This document shows, in pieces, positions 8,527 through 17,073 of a stretch of 64,000 bases of DNA. Origin of the DNA: Streptomyces sp. NBC_01255 (GTDB lineage Bacteria > Actinomycetota > Actinomycetes > Streptomycetales > Streptomycetaceae); assembly GCF_036226445.1 (NCBI RefSeq), contig NZ_CP108474.1, positions 6,882,001 to 6,946,000 of the forward strand, read 5' to 3'. The notes below the pieces were generated by a model. The model was given only the letters and a program-made list of their open reading frames with translations, searched no databases and was not told the DNA's origin. The first letter of the stretch is position 1, and every line of letters begins with the position of its first letter. Position numbers and translations under genes: made by a program.

Positions 8527-9430
8527 GCCGCACCTCCGTCGCGCCGATCTCGTAGCCGAACCACTTGTTGATCGCCAGCATCGGCTCGTTGCCGGCGTCG
8601 TTCCCCGTGAACGCCTCCACGCACCCCGCCGCCCGGGCCCGGTGCAGGGACGCGTTCTTCGCGAGTTTCGCGAGCCCGCGGCCGCGGAAGGCGGGCGCCG
8701 TGCCCGTCATTCCCGAGTTGTACCGGCCGAGCCCGTCCGTCTGCGCCGCGCTGAACGCCGCGGGCACCCCGTCCACCACCGCGACCGTCGTCAGCGCCCG
8801 GTCATGGAGCGGATGGTTCCAGGTCGTCTCCCGCCAGTGCGCGTAGTCGTCCAGCTCGGCCCCCACGTCACCCGGCTCGTCGGCGGTCGTCACCGCGTCC
8901 AGCTCGAAGATCGGCCGCGGATCGGCCGCGAAGTGCTCGGCCGGCAGCAGTTCGACACCGGCCGGCGGCTCCTGGAGCGGCGGCAGTTCGGCCGTCGTCA
9001 GGTCGAGGCGGAGGAAGTGGGCGGAACGGCTGGGCGCGTACCTCCGCCGCTCGGCCCACGCACGGTCCTCCGGCGTGTCCAGGACCCAGCTGTACAGGGT
9101 CCGCGCGCCCTGCTCCGCGAGGTGCTCCTCGGCGGCGCGCAGCAGCGCCGCCCCGGCACCGCGCCGCTGGCGCGCGGGGTCCACGTACACGTTGACGGAG
9201 CCGATGCCCGGCTCCGGCGCGTCGTGCGCGATCCGCTGCTGGACGGTCCCGATGATCTCGCCGTCCTCGGTCACCGCGACGAGCGGCCGCTCGTGGCTGT
9301 CGGGGTGGGCGTGGGCCCAGTCGAAGACGAGTTGCTCGGCGGTCGCGAGCATGAAGGGCACGGCGGCACGGCGGACGCGCGCGAAACCCTCGGCGTCCTC
9401 GGCTCGTACATCACGGACGATCACAGTCAT
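8507..9430 (-). CDS. Tandem GNAT acetyltransferase
   Basis: 307 residues from ATG at 9430. Two GNAT halves: the first has VDPARQRRGAGAALL (acetyl-CoA loop RQRRGAG, 87-93), the second has TGTAPAFRGRGLAKL (FRGRGLA, 248-254). This duplicated architecture resembles MshD-like and antibiotic-type acetyltransferases, but no specific substrate can be read. Reading upstream of 9430 enters the promoter region of the divergent gntR gene, so I prefer this start. It is co-transcribed with the DUF402 gene. Confidence 0.88.
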   Translation of the reverse strand: MTVIVRDVRAEDAEGFARVRRAAVPFMLATAEQLVFDWAHAHPDSHERPLVAVTEDGEIIGTVQQRIAHDAPEPGIGSVNVYVDPARQRRGAGAALLRAAEEHLAEQGARTLYSWVLDTPEDRAWAERRRYAPSRSAHFLRLDLTTAELPPLQEPPAGVELLPAEHFAADPRPIFELDAVTTADEPGDVGAELDDYAHWRETTWNHPLHDRALTTVAVVDGVPAAFSAAQTDGLGRYNSGMTGTAPAFRGRGLAKLAKNASLHRARAAGCVEAFTGNDAGNEPMLAINKWFGYEIGATEVRHVRTIG

Positions 9431-9503
9431 GTGGCCGCACGCTACGGGCGCAGGGTGTACCGCCGCCTCCCATTTTCCCGCGGGGTGGGGGCAGAATCGG
9501 CGG

Positions 9504-9878
9504 GTGACACTCACCATCGCCGTGGACCACGACTCCACCACCGCTCCGTACGAACAGCTGCGTGCCCAGATCTCGGAGCGGGCCCGGTCGGGCAGACTGC
9601 CGGTCGGATACAAGCTGCCGACGGTACGGGGACTCGCGGAGGAGCTGGGCCTCGCCGCGAACACCGTCGCCAAGGCCTACAAGGCGCTGGAGGCGGACGG
9701 AGTGATCGAGACGCGCGGGCGCCACGGGACCTTCGTCGCGGCGGCCGGCGACGCGGCGACCCGCCGGGCCGCCACCGCCGCCGCCCAGTACGCCGAAGAG
9801 GCCCGTCGCCTCGGCCTCAGCCGCGAGGCCGCGGAGGCGGCGGTGAGCGAGGCCCTGCGCGCGGCGTACGACAACTGA
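9504..9878 (+). CDS. Short GntR (YtrA-type) transcriptional regulator
   Basis: 124 residues from GTG at 9504. The winged helix-turn-helix (about 10-80) has the GntR signature LRAQISERARSGRLPVG ... LPTVRGLAEELGLAANTVAKAYKALE ... GVIETRGRHGTFV. Only a short helical tail of about 40 residues follows, as in the YtrA subfamily that lacks a ligand-binding domain and often controls ABC transporters. It is divergent from the tandem GNAT gene with a 73-bp gap. Confidence 0.9.
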   Translation: MTLTIAVDHDSTTAPYEQLRAQISERARSGRLPVGYKLPTVRGLAEELGLAANTVAKAYKALEADGVIETRGRHGTFVAAAGDAATRRAATAAAQYAEEARRLGLSREAAEAAVSEALRAAYDN

Positions 9879-9916
9879 CCGGCCCCTGACCGGACCCACC
9901 TCTGCACGACTCGCTT

Positions 9917-11026
9917 CTACAAGTAGAGCCCCGCCCCCGCCGTACGGGGTTCCGGGAGTTCCGCCGGGGGCGTGCCGCGGCGCAGCGCGAACAGCTCCGC
10001 CAGCGTCGCGCCCTCGCGCGGCACGCCCTCTTCGCGTCCGAGCCAGGTGACGGACTCCGCCCTGGTCAGCGGTCCGACCTCGATCCGCGCCAGACAGCGG
10101 CCCGGGCGGACGACGGCCGGGTGGAGCCGCTCCAGGTCCTCGTTGGTGGTGACCCCGACCAGGACGTTGCGTCCCTGCCCGAGCAGCCCGTCCGTCAGGT
10201 TGAGCAGCCGCGACAGGGCCTGCCCCGCCGTGTGCTTCGCCTCGCCCCGGATCAGCTCGTCGCAGTCCTCCAGGAGCAGCAGCCGCCAGCGGCCCTTCGC
10301 CGTGCCCTCGTCCTCCCCGATGGCGATGTCCATCAGATAGCCGACGTCGTTGAACAGCCGCTCCGGGTCCAGGACGCAGTCCACCTGGCACCACTCGCGC
10401 CAGGACCGGGCCAGGGTCCGCAGCGCGGACGTCTTGCCGGTCCCCGGCGGCCCGTGCAGCAGCAGGAGCCGGCCCGCGATCGACTCGGGGGTCACCGTCA
10501 TCAGCCGGTCCATGGAATCGGCAACCGGCGCCGAGTAGTTGGGCCGGACCTCGTCCCAGGTCCCGGCGCTGATCTGCCGGGTGGTGCGGTGCGGGCCGCG
10601 CCGGGGCGACACGTACCAGAAGCCCATCGTCACGTTCTCCGGCTGCGGTTCCGGCTCGTCCTTCGCCCCGTCGGTCGCCTCCTTGAGGACCCGCTCCGCG
10701 ACCTCCGCGTCCGAGGCCGTGACGGTGACGTCCGCGCCGCGGTTCCAGCGGGAGATCAGCAGCGTCCAGCCCTCGCCCTCGGCGAGCACGGCGCTGCGGT
10801 CGTCGTCCTTCGCGGCCCGCAGGACCCGGGCGTCCGCGGGAAGGAGCGTCGCCTCGGGCTTGACCCGGTCCAGGGTGGTGCTGTGCGAGTGAGGCTGCTC
10901 GCCGGTCGCGAAGCGGCCGAGGAAGAGCGCGTCGACGACGTCGGCCGGCGAGTCGCTGTCGTCGAGGTTGAGCCTGATGGGCAGCGACCGCTGAGGCTCG
11001 GACGGTACCGGTGGGGTGTCAGCCAT
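9917..11026 (-). CDS. DUF5925/AAA ATPase
   Basis: 369 residues. The N-terminal half (about 15-125) is the DUF5925 domain seen in actinobacterial AAA proteins (LDDSDSPADVVDALFLGRFATG). The C-terminal half is an AAA core with Walker A GPPGTGKT (192-199), Walker B LLLLEDCDE (249-257), a sensor in VLVGVTTNEDL and the arginine-finger region HPAVVRPGRC. The order resembles FtsH/Rca-type ATPases acting on protein partners; the partner is unknown. An alternative ATG lies 9 bp upstream (11035). Lone gene downstream of the deacetylase/glycosyltransferase cluster. Confidence 0.88.
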   Translation of the reverse strand: MADTPPVPSEPQRSLPIRLNLDDSDSPADVVDALFLGRFATGEQPHSHSTTLDRVKPEATLLPADARVLRAAKDDDRSAVLAEGEGWTLLISRWNRGADVTVTASDAEVAERVLKEATDGAKDEPEPQPENVTMGFWYVSPRRGPHRTTRQISAGTWDEVRPNYSAPVADSMDRLMTVTPESIAGRLLLLHGPPGTGKTSALRTLARSWREWCQVDCVLDPERLFNDVGYLMDIAIGEDEGTAKGRWRLLLLEDCDELIRGEAKHTAGQALSRLLNLTDGLLGQGRNVLVGVTTNEDLERLHPAVVRPGRCLARIEVGPLTRAESVTWLGREEGVPREGATLAELFALRRGTPPAELPEPRTAGAGLYL

Positions 11027-11109
11027 GGCGCCCATGATCCGGCAACCGGGCATTCCGTGCACCGTGTTTTGAACGGGACGTTCTCCCCGGTCCCCGGTCC
11101 GGCGGTACG

Positions 11110-11928
11110 TCAGATCCAGTGGCCCCGTGCGACACCCCGGGCGCGCCGGACGAGCGCGTACCCCTTCGTCACGGCCCGGTCGGCCGCGAAGTTCCAGGCG
11201 ACCGCCCGGCCCTCCACGAGCCGGGTGAACTCCTTGATCCCCGTCGACCGGCGCACGGTGACCCGCTCCAGGGCGTACGGCCCCTGCCCGCGGCAGGCCA
11301 GGGCGTTGCCCACGGCGAGCGCCTGCGTGAACCCGGCCTCCCGGACCGTGCGCCGGACCCGCCGGCTGGAGTATCCGTACGGGTACGCGAAGGAGGACGG
11401 GGCGCTGCCGAGTTCCTCGCCGACGATCTCCCGGCAGCGCAGCGTCTCGAAGCGCAGCCGCCGCGCGTCGAGCTGGTCGAGCTGCGGATGGGTGTGGCTG
11501 TGGCCGCCGATCTCCGTGCCCGCGTCGGCCAGTTCCCGCACCTGCCCCCAGTCGAGCATGGTGTCGAGCGCCCCGCCCTCGTCGTGCTTGCCGCGCAGCC
11601 AGCCGGTGGAGACGAAGACGGTGCTCACGAAGGAGTGCGCGGCGAGCACGGGGAGGGCGTGCCGGTGCACGCCCTCGTATCCGTCGTCGAAGGTGACGAG
11701 GAGCGGCCGGGCGGGCAGCGGGCGGCCGGTGCGCCAGGCGTCGGCGAGCGCCGCGGTCGTCAGCGGGGTGAAGCCGCGTTCGGCGACCACCGCCATCTGC
11801 GCGGCGAAGGCCTCGGGGGTGACGGAGAGCCCCAGGGTGGCGGGAGCGGGATCCCGGTCGACGGCGTGGTACATGAGGACGGGCACGCCGCGGTTGCGTA
11901 CGGCTCCGGTCTCCGCCTCCGCGTTCAT
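11110..11928 (-). CDS. Polysaccharide deacetylase (NodB/CE4)
   Basis: 272 residues. CE4 fold with motif 1 TFDDGYEG (D81/D82: catalytic base and metal ligand) and motif 2 HSHTH (H143 and H147 as metal ligands). The opening PVLMYHAV is typical of this family. No signal peptide or membrane anchor is obvious, so it may act in the cytoplasm or be exported with the polymer. It overlaps the upstream glycosyltransferase by 4 bp and is the last gene of a three-gene set, pointing to making or modifying an N-acetylated surface glycan. Confidence 0.9.
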   Translation of the reverse strand: MNAEAETGAVRNRGVPVLMYHAVDRDPAPATLGLSVTPEAFAAQMAVVAERGFTPLTTAALADAWRTGRPLPARPLLVTFDDGYEGVHRHALPVLAAHSFVSTVFVSTGWLRGKHDEGGALDTMLDWGQVRELADAGTEIGGHSHTHPQLDQLDARRLRFETLRCREIVGEELGSAPSSFAYPYGYSSRRVRRTVREAGFTQALAVGNALACRGQGPYALERVTVRRSTGIKEFTRLVEGRAVAWNFAADRAVTKGYALVRRARGVARGHWI

Positions 11929-13016
11929 GAGGCGGCCCCCTCGACGGCGCTGTCCATGGCCGTACGGTCGTCGGTCCTACGGTCAACGGTGGTGCCGTTC
12001 CCGGCCGCACCGTCCCCCGCCCGCTCGATCGGTCCCCAGGAGAACGTCGGGTCGCCCCGCCGCGCCCGTAGCGTGCCGAGCGCGTAGCCGCCGGCCGCGA
12101 CCGTCACCCCGGTCACGATCGCCCCGGCCCGCCCCGCGCCGCCGGACCGGCCGCGCAGCGCGTCGCGCACCCCGCGCAGGACCCCCGCGGGCAACACCCG
12201 TGTGGTGTAGCGCCGTTCGGACTCCAGCCCCTTCTGCGCGCCGACGCTCCGCGCGACGAGTGCCTTGGAGAGCCCCTCGGCGTACACCCGGGTGCGGAAG
12301 TAGCCGAAGCGCTCACGGACGGCGGGCACCTTGTGGTGGATGACCGCGCGGTCGTCGATCAGCAGGATCGCCCCGGGCAGTGCCTTGGCGAGCCGGATGC
12401 AGAGTTCGGTCTCCTCGCCGCCGAGGGGCCGCCGGTCGCCGTCCCGGCCGATGCCGGTGGCGAATCCGCCCGCCGCGTCGAAGGCGGTGCGGCGGAAGGA
12501 GGCGTTGCCGCCGAGGACGTTGCGCACGCGGGTCCGGCCCGGGGGCAGGCCCCGGTACGTACAGCCGACGACCCAGTCGAACTCCTCGGGGAACCAGACC
12601 GGGCGGCGGCCGGAGGCCCAGGCGGGCAGGGTCCGGCCGCCGACGGCCATGACCTCGGGCCCGTCGTAGGCGGCGGCGAAGTGGTGGAGCCAGTCCCGCT
12701 CGGCGACGGCGTCGTCGTCGAGGAAGGCCACGAACTCGCCGCGGGCGGCGGAGATCCCGGTGTTGCGGCCGGAGGAGAGGCCGCGGGGGCCCGCGTTGGC
12801 GAGCACCCGCACCTCCTCATGGAGCCGCTCGTCCGCGTACTCCTCGGTGAGCCGTTGCAGGAGCCGCTCGTTGTGGTCGACCACGAGCAGCGTCTCCAGC
12901 GGCGGCAGCGACTGCTTCCGGACGGAGTCGACGGCGGCGAGGATGTCCTCCCACCGCTCCTCCGTGTAGACGCAGATCACCACCGAGAAGGCGCCCGGGG
13001 ACGTGCGTTCGTTCAA
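11925..13016 (-). CDS. Family 2 glycosyltransferase
   Basis: 363 residues. GT-A fold with SVVICVYTEERW at the start, the GRNTGISAARGEFVAFLDDDA nucleotide/metal region (DDD at 100-102), and the acceptor-side motif GGEETELCIRL (ED in a GGEE context). A hydrophobic segment near residue 300 (AIVTGVTVAAGGYALG) could be a membrane anchor. The last 40 residues are disordered and charged. It overlaps the deacetylase by 4 bp and the upstream GT2 gene by 4 bp, so the three are co-translated. Confidence 0.9.
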   Translation of the reverse strand: MNERTSPGAFSVVICVYTEERWEDILAAVDSVRKQSLPPLETLLVVDHNERLLQRLTEEYADERLHEEVRVLANAGPRGLSSGRNTGISAARGEFVAFLDDDAVAERDWLHHFAAAYDGPEVMAVGGRTLPAWASGRRPVWFPEEFDWVVGCTYRGLPPGRTRVRNVLGGNASFRRTAFDAAGGFATGIGRDGDRRPLGGEETELCIRLAKALPGAILLIDDRAVIHHKVPAVRERFGYFRTRVYAEGLSKALVARSVGAQKGLESERRYTTRVLPAGVLRGVRDALRGRSGGAGRAGAIVTGVTVAAGGYALGTLRARRGDPTFSWGPIERAGDGAAGNGTTVDRRTDDRTAMDSAVEGAAS

Positions 13017-13843
13017 GACACCTCTCCCCGGGGGACGTTGACCGAGAACGCGGCGGGCCGGCGGCGGGCCGCCTTGCGGACGCCCTTCTCCTTCAGGATG
13101 ACCTTGAGGACCCGGATCCCGTCGCGCACGGCGTTGAGGTTGCTCACGCCGTGGATGCGCAGGTATTCGTGGCTGGGCACTTCCTGGACCTTGAGGCCGG
13201 CCTTGACCACGCGGATGTTGATGAGCGTCTCGATCTCGAATCCGGTGCAGTCGAGCGTGACCTTGTCGAGGCAGTGGCGCCAGAAGGCGTTGTAGCCGTA
13301 GCAGAGGTCGGTGTAGCGGGCGCCGAACTTGCGGTTGACGAGCGTGCAGAGGGCCCAGTTGCCGAGTCTGCGAATGGTCGTCATGTCGTCCGTGCCGCCG
13401 CCGTTGGCGAATCGCGAGCCCTTGGCGAAGTCGGCACCGCCGACGAGAGCGGAGACGTAGGAGACGATCTCCTGGCCGTCGGCCGAGCCGTCGGCGTCGA
13501 CCATGACGATGATGTCGCCGGTGCAGGCGGCGAAGCCGCTGATCAGGGCGTCACCCTTGCCCTTGCCGACCTGCTTGACCACCTTGACGTCCGGCCAGAG
13601 TTCGCGGGCGACATTCACGGTGTCGTCGGTGGAATTTCCGTCGACGAGGACGACTTCGTGGATCCATTCCGGCAGCGTCTTGAAGACGTACGGAAGATTT
13701 TCGGCCTCATTCATCGCGGGAATGACGACACTCACCGGGGGAGTGATCGCCAAATGCGAAGTGATGGCCCGATACTGGGCCGCTATTCGACTCGGCTCGG
13801 TCATTTCTTGGCCCGTAGTGGCCGGGCGCAGGAACGAGCTCAT
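13013..13843 (-). CDS. Family 2 glycosyltransferase, polyprenyl-phosphate sugar synthase type
   Basis: 276 residues from ATG at 13843, preceded by GAGGGA. GT-A domain of the DPM1/GtrB class: VSVVIPAMNEAENL, VDGNSTDDT, GKGKGDALISGF and the metal motif VDADGSADG (DAD at 116-118). The usual two C-terminal membrane helices of GtrB are absent; the protein ends in a basic tail. It may transfer a sugar from an NDP donor to a lipid carrier as the first step of the neighbouring pathway. First gene of the three-gene operon. Confidence 0.9.
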   Translation of the reverse strand: MSSFLRPATTGQEMTEPSRIAAQYRAITSHLAITPPVSVVIPAMNEAENLPYVFKTLPEWIHEVVLVDGNSTDDTVNVARELWPDVKVVKQVGKGKGDALISGFAACTGDIIVMVDADGSADGQEIVSYVSALVGGADFAKGSRFANGGGTDDMTTIRRLGNWALCTLVNRKFGARYTDLCYGYNAFWRHCLDKVTLDCTGFEIETLINIRVVKAGLKVQEVPSHEYLRIHGVSNLNAVRDGIRVLKVILKEKGVRKAARRRPAAFSVNVPRGEVS

Positions 13844-13939
13844 GGGTCTGGATTCCCTCTCGTCCGGTGGGCCGCCCACCCCTTGGGCGGTCCGATGGTG
13901 TGTCCGGTTCGAAAGGGGGGTGCTCGCCTCGCCCGCACA

Positions 13940-13961
13940 GGATCGACCACAGGGTCGATCC
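13940..13961. promoter_or_regulatory. Inverted repeat upstream of the GT2 operon
   Basis: Perfect 8-bp arms GGATCGAC (13940-13947) and GTCGATCC (13954-13961) around a 6-bp centre. It lies about 100 bp upstream of the GT2 start and is a candidate operator or leader hairpin. No regulator is assigned. Confidence 0.4.
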
Positions 13962-14425
13962 CCTTGCGGGATCGGCGAGTTGGCATGACTGGCCGCGCGG
14001 TACCCGCGACTCGGCGCACGTGCGAACACCGAGCACGGCACCCCCCTACCGCGCCCCGCACCGGAGCCATCGCGACGCTAGAGCCCTCCCCTGAGCCGCT
14101 TTGCTTGATGGTCCTGTGCGGGTGAGATGTACGACGGTATTGATGAATGGGACTGTATGGCAAGTCCCGGATCTGTGGCCCGCTTTTCCGCAGTTTGGCG
14201 AAGCTTCGTCGGTCAGATGCGCAACTGTCCCGATCGGATTCGATCAATCCGTTTGCATGCAGGGAACAGTGATGCGGGATCACACTTCTGTGGTTTGTTG
14301 TGTGAATGTGTCGCGATCCCGTTCGATCGCTCATCGGGAGCGGAAGTTCCGCTTCCTGCCGTGGCCGGATCTCGACGGTTGCCACCGGAGGATCGCCTGA
14401 GCGGCGCCGGAGTTCATCCCCAGTT

Positions 14426-14475
14426 TTGACATGAACACTTCCGGTCCGGCGGATCCGATGCTACTACCTGGTAGC
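14426..14475 (+). promoter_or_regulatory. Candidate lipase promoter with palindromes
   Basis: A consensus TTGACA -35 hexamer sits 71 bp before the lipase ATG. The best -10 match at 17-18 bp spacing (GCGGAT) is weak. A CTACC-T-GGTAG palindrome (14464-14474) follows. A further short hairpin CCTG-CTA-CAGG (14484-14494) overlaps the AGGAGG ribosome-binding site. Confidence 0.35.
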
Positions 14476-14501
14476 GCAGAGATCCTGCTACAGGAGGTTC
14501 C

Positions 14502-15308
14502 ATGAGACTGTCCCGCTTCGCGGCCCTTTCGTCCTCGCTCCTGCTCGGTGCCGTCCTCGCCCTCACCGGGGTGAGCGCGGCTCAGGCGGCCGAAACCGCC
14601 GCCCTCGACTACGTGGCACTGGGAGACTCGTACTCCTCCGGTGTCGGCGCCGGCAGCTATGACAGCGCCAGTGGCGACTGCAAGCGCTCCACGAAGGCGT
14701 TTCCGGTCCTCTGGAAGAACGCCAACGCCCCCTCCTCCTTCGCGTTCACGGCTTGCTCGGGCGCCCGAACGGGTGATGTGACCGCCAATCAGCTCGGCCC
14801 CCTCTCCGCCGCCACCGACCTGGTCTCCGTCACGATCGGGGGAAATGACGCCGGTTTCGCCGACGTCATGACGACCTGTGTGCTGCAGTCCGAGGCCACC
14901 TGTATCAACCGCGTGAATCAGGCCAAGGCGTACGTGGACTCGACGCTGCCCGGCAAGCTCGACTCCGTCTACACGGCCATCAGGAACAAGGCACCCGCCG
15001 CCGAGGTCGTCGTCCTCGGCTACCCGCGCTTCTACAAGCTGGGCGGCAACTGCGTCGCCGGGCTGAGCGAGAGCGAGCGCAGCGCCATCAACGGCGCCTC
15101 GGACTACCTCAACGCGGCCGTGGCCAAGCGTGCGGCCGACCACGGCTACACCTTCGCCAGCGTCGTCCCGACCTTCACCGGCCACGAGATCTGCTCGGGC
15201 TCCGCCTGGCTGCACAGCGTCAACTGGCTCAACATCGGCGAGTCCTACCACCCGACCGCCGCCGGACAGTCGGGCGGCTACCTGCCGTCCTTCAACGGGG
15301 CGGTGTAG
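14502..15308 (+). CDS. Secreted GDSL/SGNH lipase, S. rimosus lipase type
   Basis: 268-residue precursor with a signal peptide to about residue 30 (SAAQAA). SGNH blocks: GDSYSSG (nucleophile S43), CSGARTGD, GGNDAG (N114) and SYHPT (H249). Six cysteines (59, 84, 125, 133, 183, 230) would make three disulfides. Length and motifs match the extracellular broad-specificity lipase of Streptomyces rimosus closely, so esterase/lipase activity on long-chain esters is likely. A strong AGGAGG site precedes the ATG. The 3' end overlaps the convergent pseudokinase gene by 17 bp. Confidence 0.93.
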   Translation: MRLSRFAALSSSLLLGAVLALTGVSAAQAAETAALDYVALGDSYSSGVGAGSYDSASGDCKRSTKAFPVLWKNANAPSSFAFTACSGARTGDVTANQLGPLSAATDLVSVTIGGNDAGFADVMTTCVLQSEATCINRVNQAKAYVDSTLPGKLDSVYTAIRNKAPAAEVVVLGYPRFYKLGGNCVAGLSESERSAINGASDYLNAAVAKRAADHGYTFASVVPTFTGHEICSGSAWLHSVNWLNIGESYHPTAAGQSGGYLPSFNGAV

Positions 15309-16281
15309 CGGATCCGTCCCCCGTACCCGTGGACCCGGGACCGGCCGGAGCGGTGCTCGTGACCCCGCCCGGACCGGGACCGGTGCCCGGTTCCCCGTCC
15401 CGTACGAGGTGGTACGTCAACGCCCCCGTGATCAGCAGGATCCCGACGAGCCCGGCCGTGAGGACCGGGCCCCGGCGGGGCCCTGAGGGTCGCCGGGGCG
15501 GCGGCGTACGGTCCGGCGGGGAAGGCGGACTCCCGGCCCGCGGACCCTCGCCGTCGCCGTCTCCCCTCCGGGGCGTGGAGGACTCCGTCCTCACGGGCCC
15601 CGTGGTCCGTGGCGTGGCCCCGGGGGCGATCCGCCGCAGCTCCTCCTCGGTCTGATCCATGGTCAGGGCCGACTCCGGGTCCTCGCTCCGCAGCCGTTCC
15701 ACCACGGCGGCCAGCGGCCCCGGCCGGCCTCCCGTGGCCACGTCGAGGAGCGCCCCGAGGGAGGGCAGGTCCGCCACCGTGTCCGGCTCGTCCTCCGGCC
15801 GGGTGGTGGATTCCGTGCCGAATCCGGTGACGACGACCCGTCCGTCATTGGCGAGCAGGACGTGCCCGGGGTCCACGCCCGGGTGGCGGACACCCGCCTC
15901 GCGCGCCGCCCGGAGCGCGGCGAGGACCTCGGCGCCGACGCGCGCGGCCTCCGGCGCGGACAGCGGACCGGCGGCCTCCAGCGTCTCGGCGAGGGTGAGT
16001 CCGCGGACCAGCTCCATCACGACCCACGGCCGGCCGTCCTCGGTGGCCACGCCGTGCACCGTCACCACCGAGGGGTGGGAGATCCGGGAGGCCGCCCGCG
16101 CCGTGCGCTCCAGGCGCGCGTACAGGAGGGGGACTTCGTCGGCCGGGAGTCCGGCCGGGGCGCGGAACTCCTTGAGGGCCACCTCGCGGACGAGGGTCTC
16201 GTCGAGGGCGCGCCAGACCGTGGCCGTCGCCCCTTCCGCGAGGACGTCCAGCAGCCGGTACCGACCCGCGATCACCGTCAT
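15292..16281 (-). CDS. Membrane-anchored Ser/Thr pseudokinase
   Basis: 329 residues. N-terminal protein-kinase-like domain (about 5-225), then a Pro-rich disordered linker, a single membrane helix (about 272-293) and a short extracellular Gly/Pro/Thr-rich tail, the layout of actinobacterial PknB-type kinases. The active site is degraded: the HRD motif reads HPG (133-135), the catalytic Lys and Asn of the loop read D137 and H140, DFG reads GFG (153-155), and the Gly-rich loop is AEGATATV. The VALKEF lysine (K37) remains. It is therefore probably catalytically dead and acts as a binding or scaffold protein. The start ATG at 16281 fits the first kinase strand. Confidence 0.88.
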   Translation of the reverse strand: MTVIAGRYRLLDVLAEGATATVWRALDETLVREVALKEFRAPAGLPADEVPLLYARLERTARAASRISHPSVVTVHGVATEDGRPWVVMELVRGLTLAETLEAAGPLSAPEAARVGAEVLAALRAAREAGVRHPGVDPGHVLLANDGRVVVTGFGTESTTRPEDEPDTVADLPSLGALLDVATGGRPGPLAAVVERLRSEDPESALTMDQTEEELRRIAPGATPRTTGPVRTESSTPRRGDGDGEGPRAGSPPSPPDRTPPPRRPSGPRRGPVLTAGLVGILLITGALTYHLVRDGEPGTGPGPGGVTSTAPAGPGSTGTGDGSATPPR

Positions 16282-16594
16282 GCCTCCACGGTAACCGAAC
16301 GGTGTCCGTCCGACTCCGGTCCGTACGGGGCAGGACAGGGGAACGATCTTGGTGTCGGAGATCACACATGTCTCCGTGCGCGGAGGTCGCGGCCCCGGGT
16401 GCAGGATGGTTCGTGACGGTTCGACAGGTGTTCGAGGCCTGTCCAACTCACCCTGGAATCAGATGGATTCGCACAGTGACCGTCAACCCTCGTACGGGTG
16501 CGGTGAATCCCGTCGGCGGGATACACGGGTGTGACGGTGGAGCGATAGGGTTAACCTGCCCGGGCCGGGTGCCCTTGTACGGGTGGGGAGTGAC
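16282..16594. other. Intergenic region with short inverted repeats
   Basis: 313 bp with no convincing coding frame. Visible structure: CGGAGA (16356-16361) with TCTCCG (16371-16376); GACAGG (16423-16428) with CCTGTC (16438-16443); and the 8-bp palindrome GGTTAACC (16549-16556), about 40 bp before the next start. These are candidate operators for the divergent genes, none assignable. Confidence 0.4.
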
Positions 16595-16867
16595 ATGGAA
16601 CAGATAGCAATGCGCAGCAGGCCGCGAGTGCCTGCCATCACCTGCGGGAGCAGCGCGACGAGTTCGCGCCTCGACCGCCATCTCGCGGTGCTCGGCGGTC
16701 CCGCCGTGCCCCAGCGTGAGGTGGCCGAGGCGACGCTGCTGATGCGGGAACTGACGTCGCGTATGCCGGAGGCGTCGGTGCACAGTCACCGCGGCCGCAG
16801 CGCGCGCGTCTCGCTCTTCGCTCCGCTCCGCCGTCTGCGTCGCTCGCTCTTCGGCGCGCGCCGCTAG
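16595..16867 (+). CDS. Small basic protein, function unknown
   Basis: 90 residues, Arg-rich (especially the last 25: APLRRLRRSLFGARR). The ATG at 16595 follows GTGGGGAGTGAC. The central part (LDRHLAVLGG ... REVAEATLLMRELTSRMPEA) looks helical. I believe similar short proteins occur in many streptomycetes, which, with the strong basic bias, argues that it is real, but no function can be given. An in-frame GTG 12 bp upstream is an alternative start. Confidence 0.65.
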   Translation: MEQIAMRSRPRVPAITCGSSATSSRLDRHLAVLGGPAVPQREVAEATLLMRELTSRMPEASVHSHRGRSARVSLFAPLRRLRRSLFGARR

Positions 16868-16994
16868 CGGGCCGGGGGCCGGGCCGCGTACCCCGAGGTC
16901 GCCCGCCCGCTTCCGCCCGGCCTCTCCCGTACGACTCGGCTCGCGACGACGCCGGACGTGTCCCCGCCCGTCCGGCGTTCCGTCGTGTCCGAAC

Positions 16995-17052
16995 CGGTCG
17001 ACCGTCCTCGTGTCCGCACGGGTCGACCGCCTCGCGTACAGCCGGTCGACCG
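16995..17052. repeat. Three copies of a CGGTCGACCG palindrome
   Basis: CGGTCGACCG occurs at 16995-17004 and 17043-17052, with a one-mismatch copy GGGTCGACCG at 17020-17029, spaced 25 and 23 bp. All lie in the short region between the small basic protein and the end of the CoA-transferase gene. Confidence 0.6.
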
Positions 17053-17073
17053 CCCCCGCGTGCCGGGTGGCCG

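Larger units (their letters stand above)
13844..14501. other. 658-bp intergenic region of lower GC between GT2 operon and lipase
   Basis: No coding frame with Streptomyces-like codon use is present. From about 14100 the composition is clearly less GC-rich than the flanks. It contains an inverted repeat at 13940-13961, several palindromic AT-containing patches (for example around 14230-14250), and close to the lipase a TTGACA hexamer (14426-14431) and small palindromes. Both divergent promoters must lie here. Confidence 0.5.
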
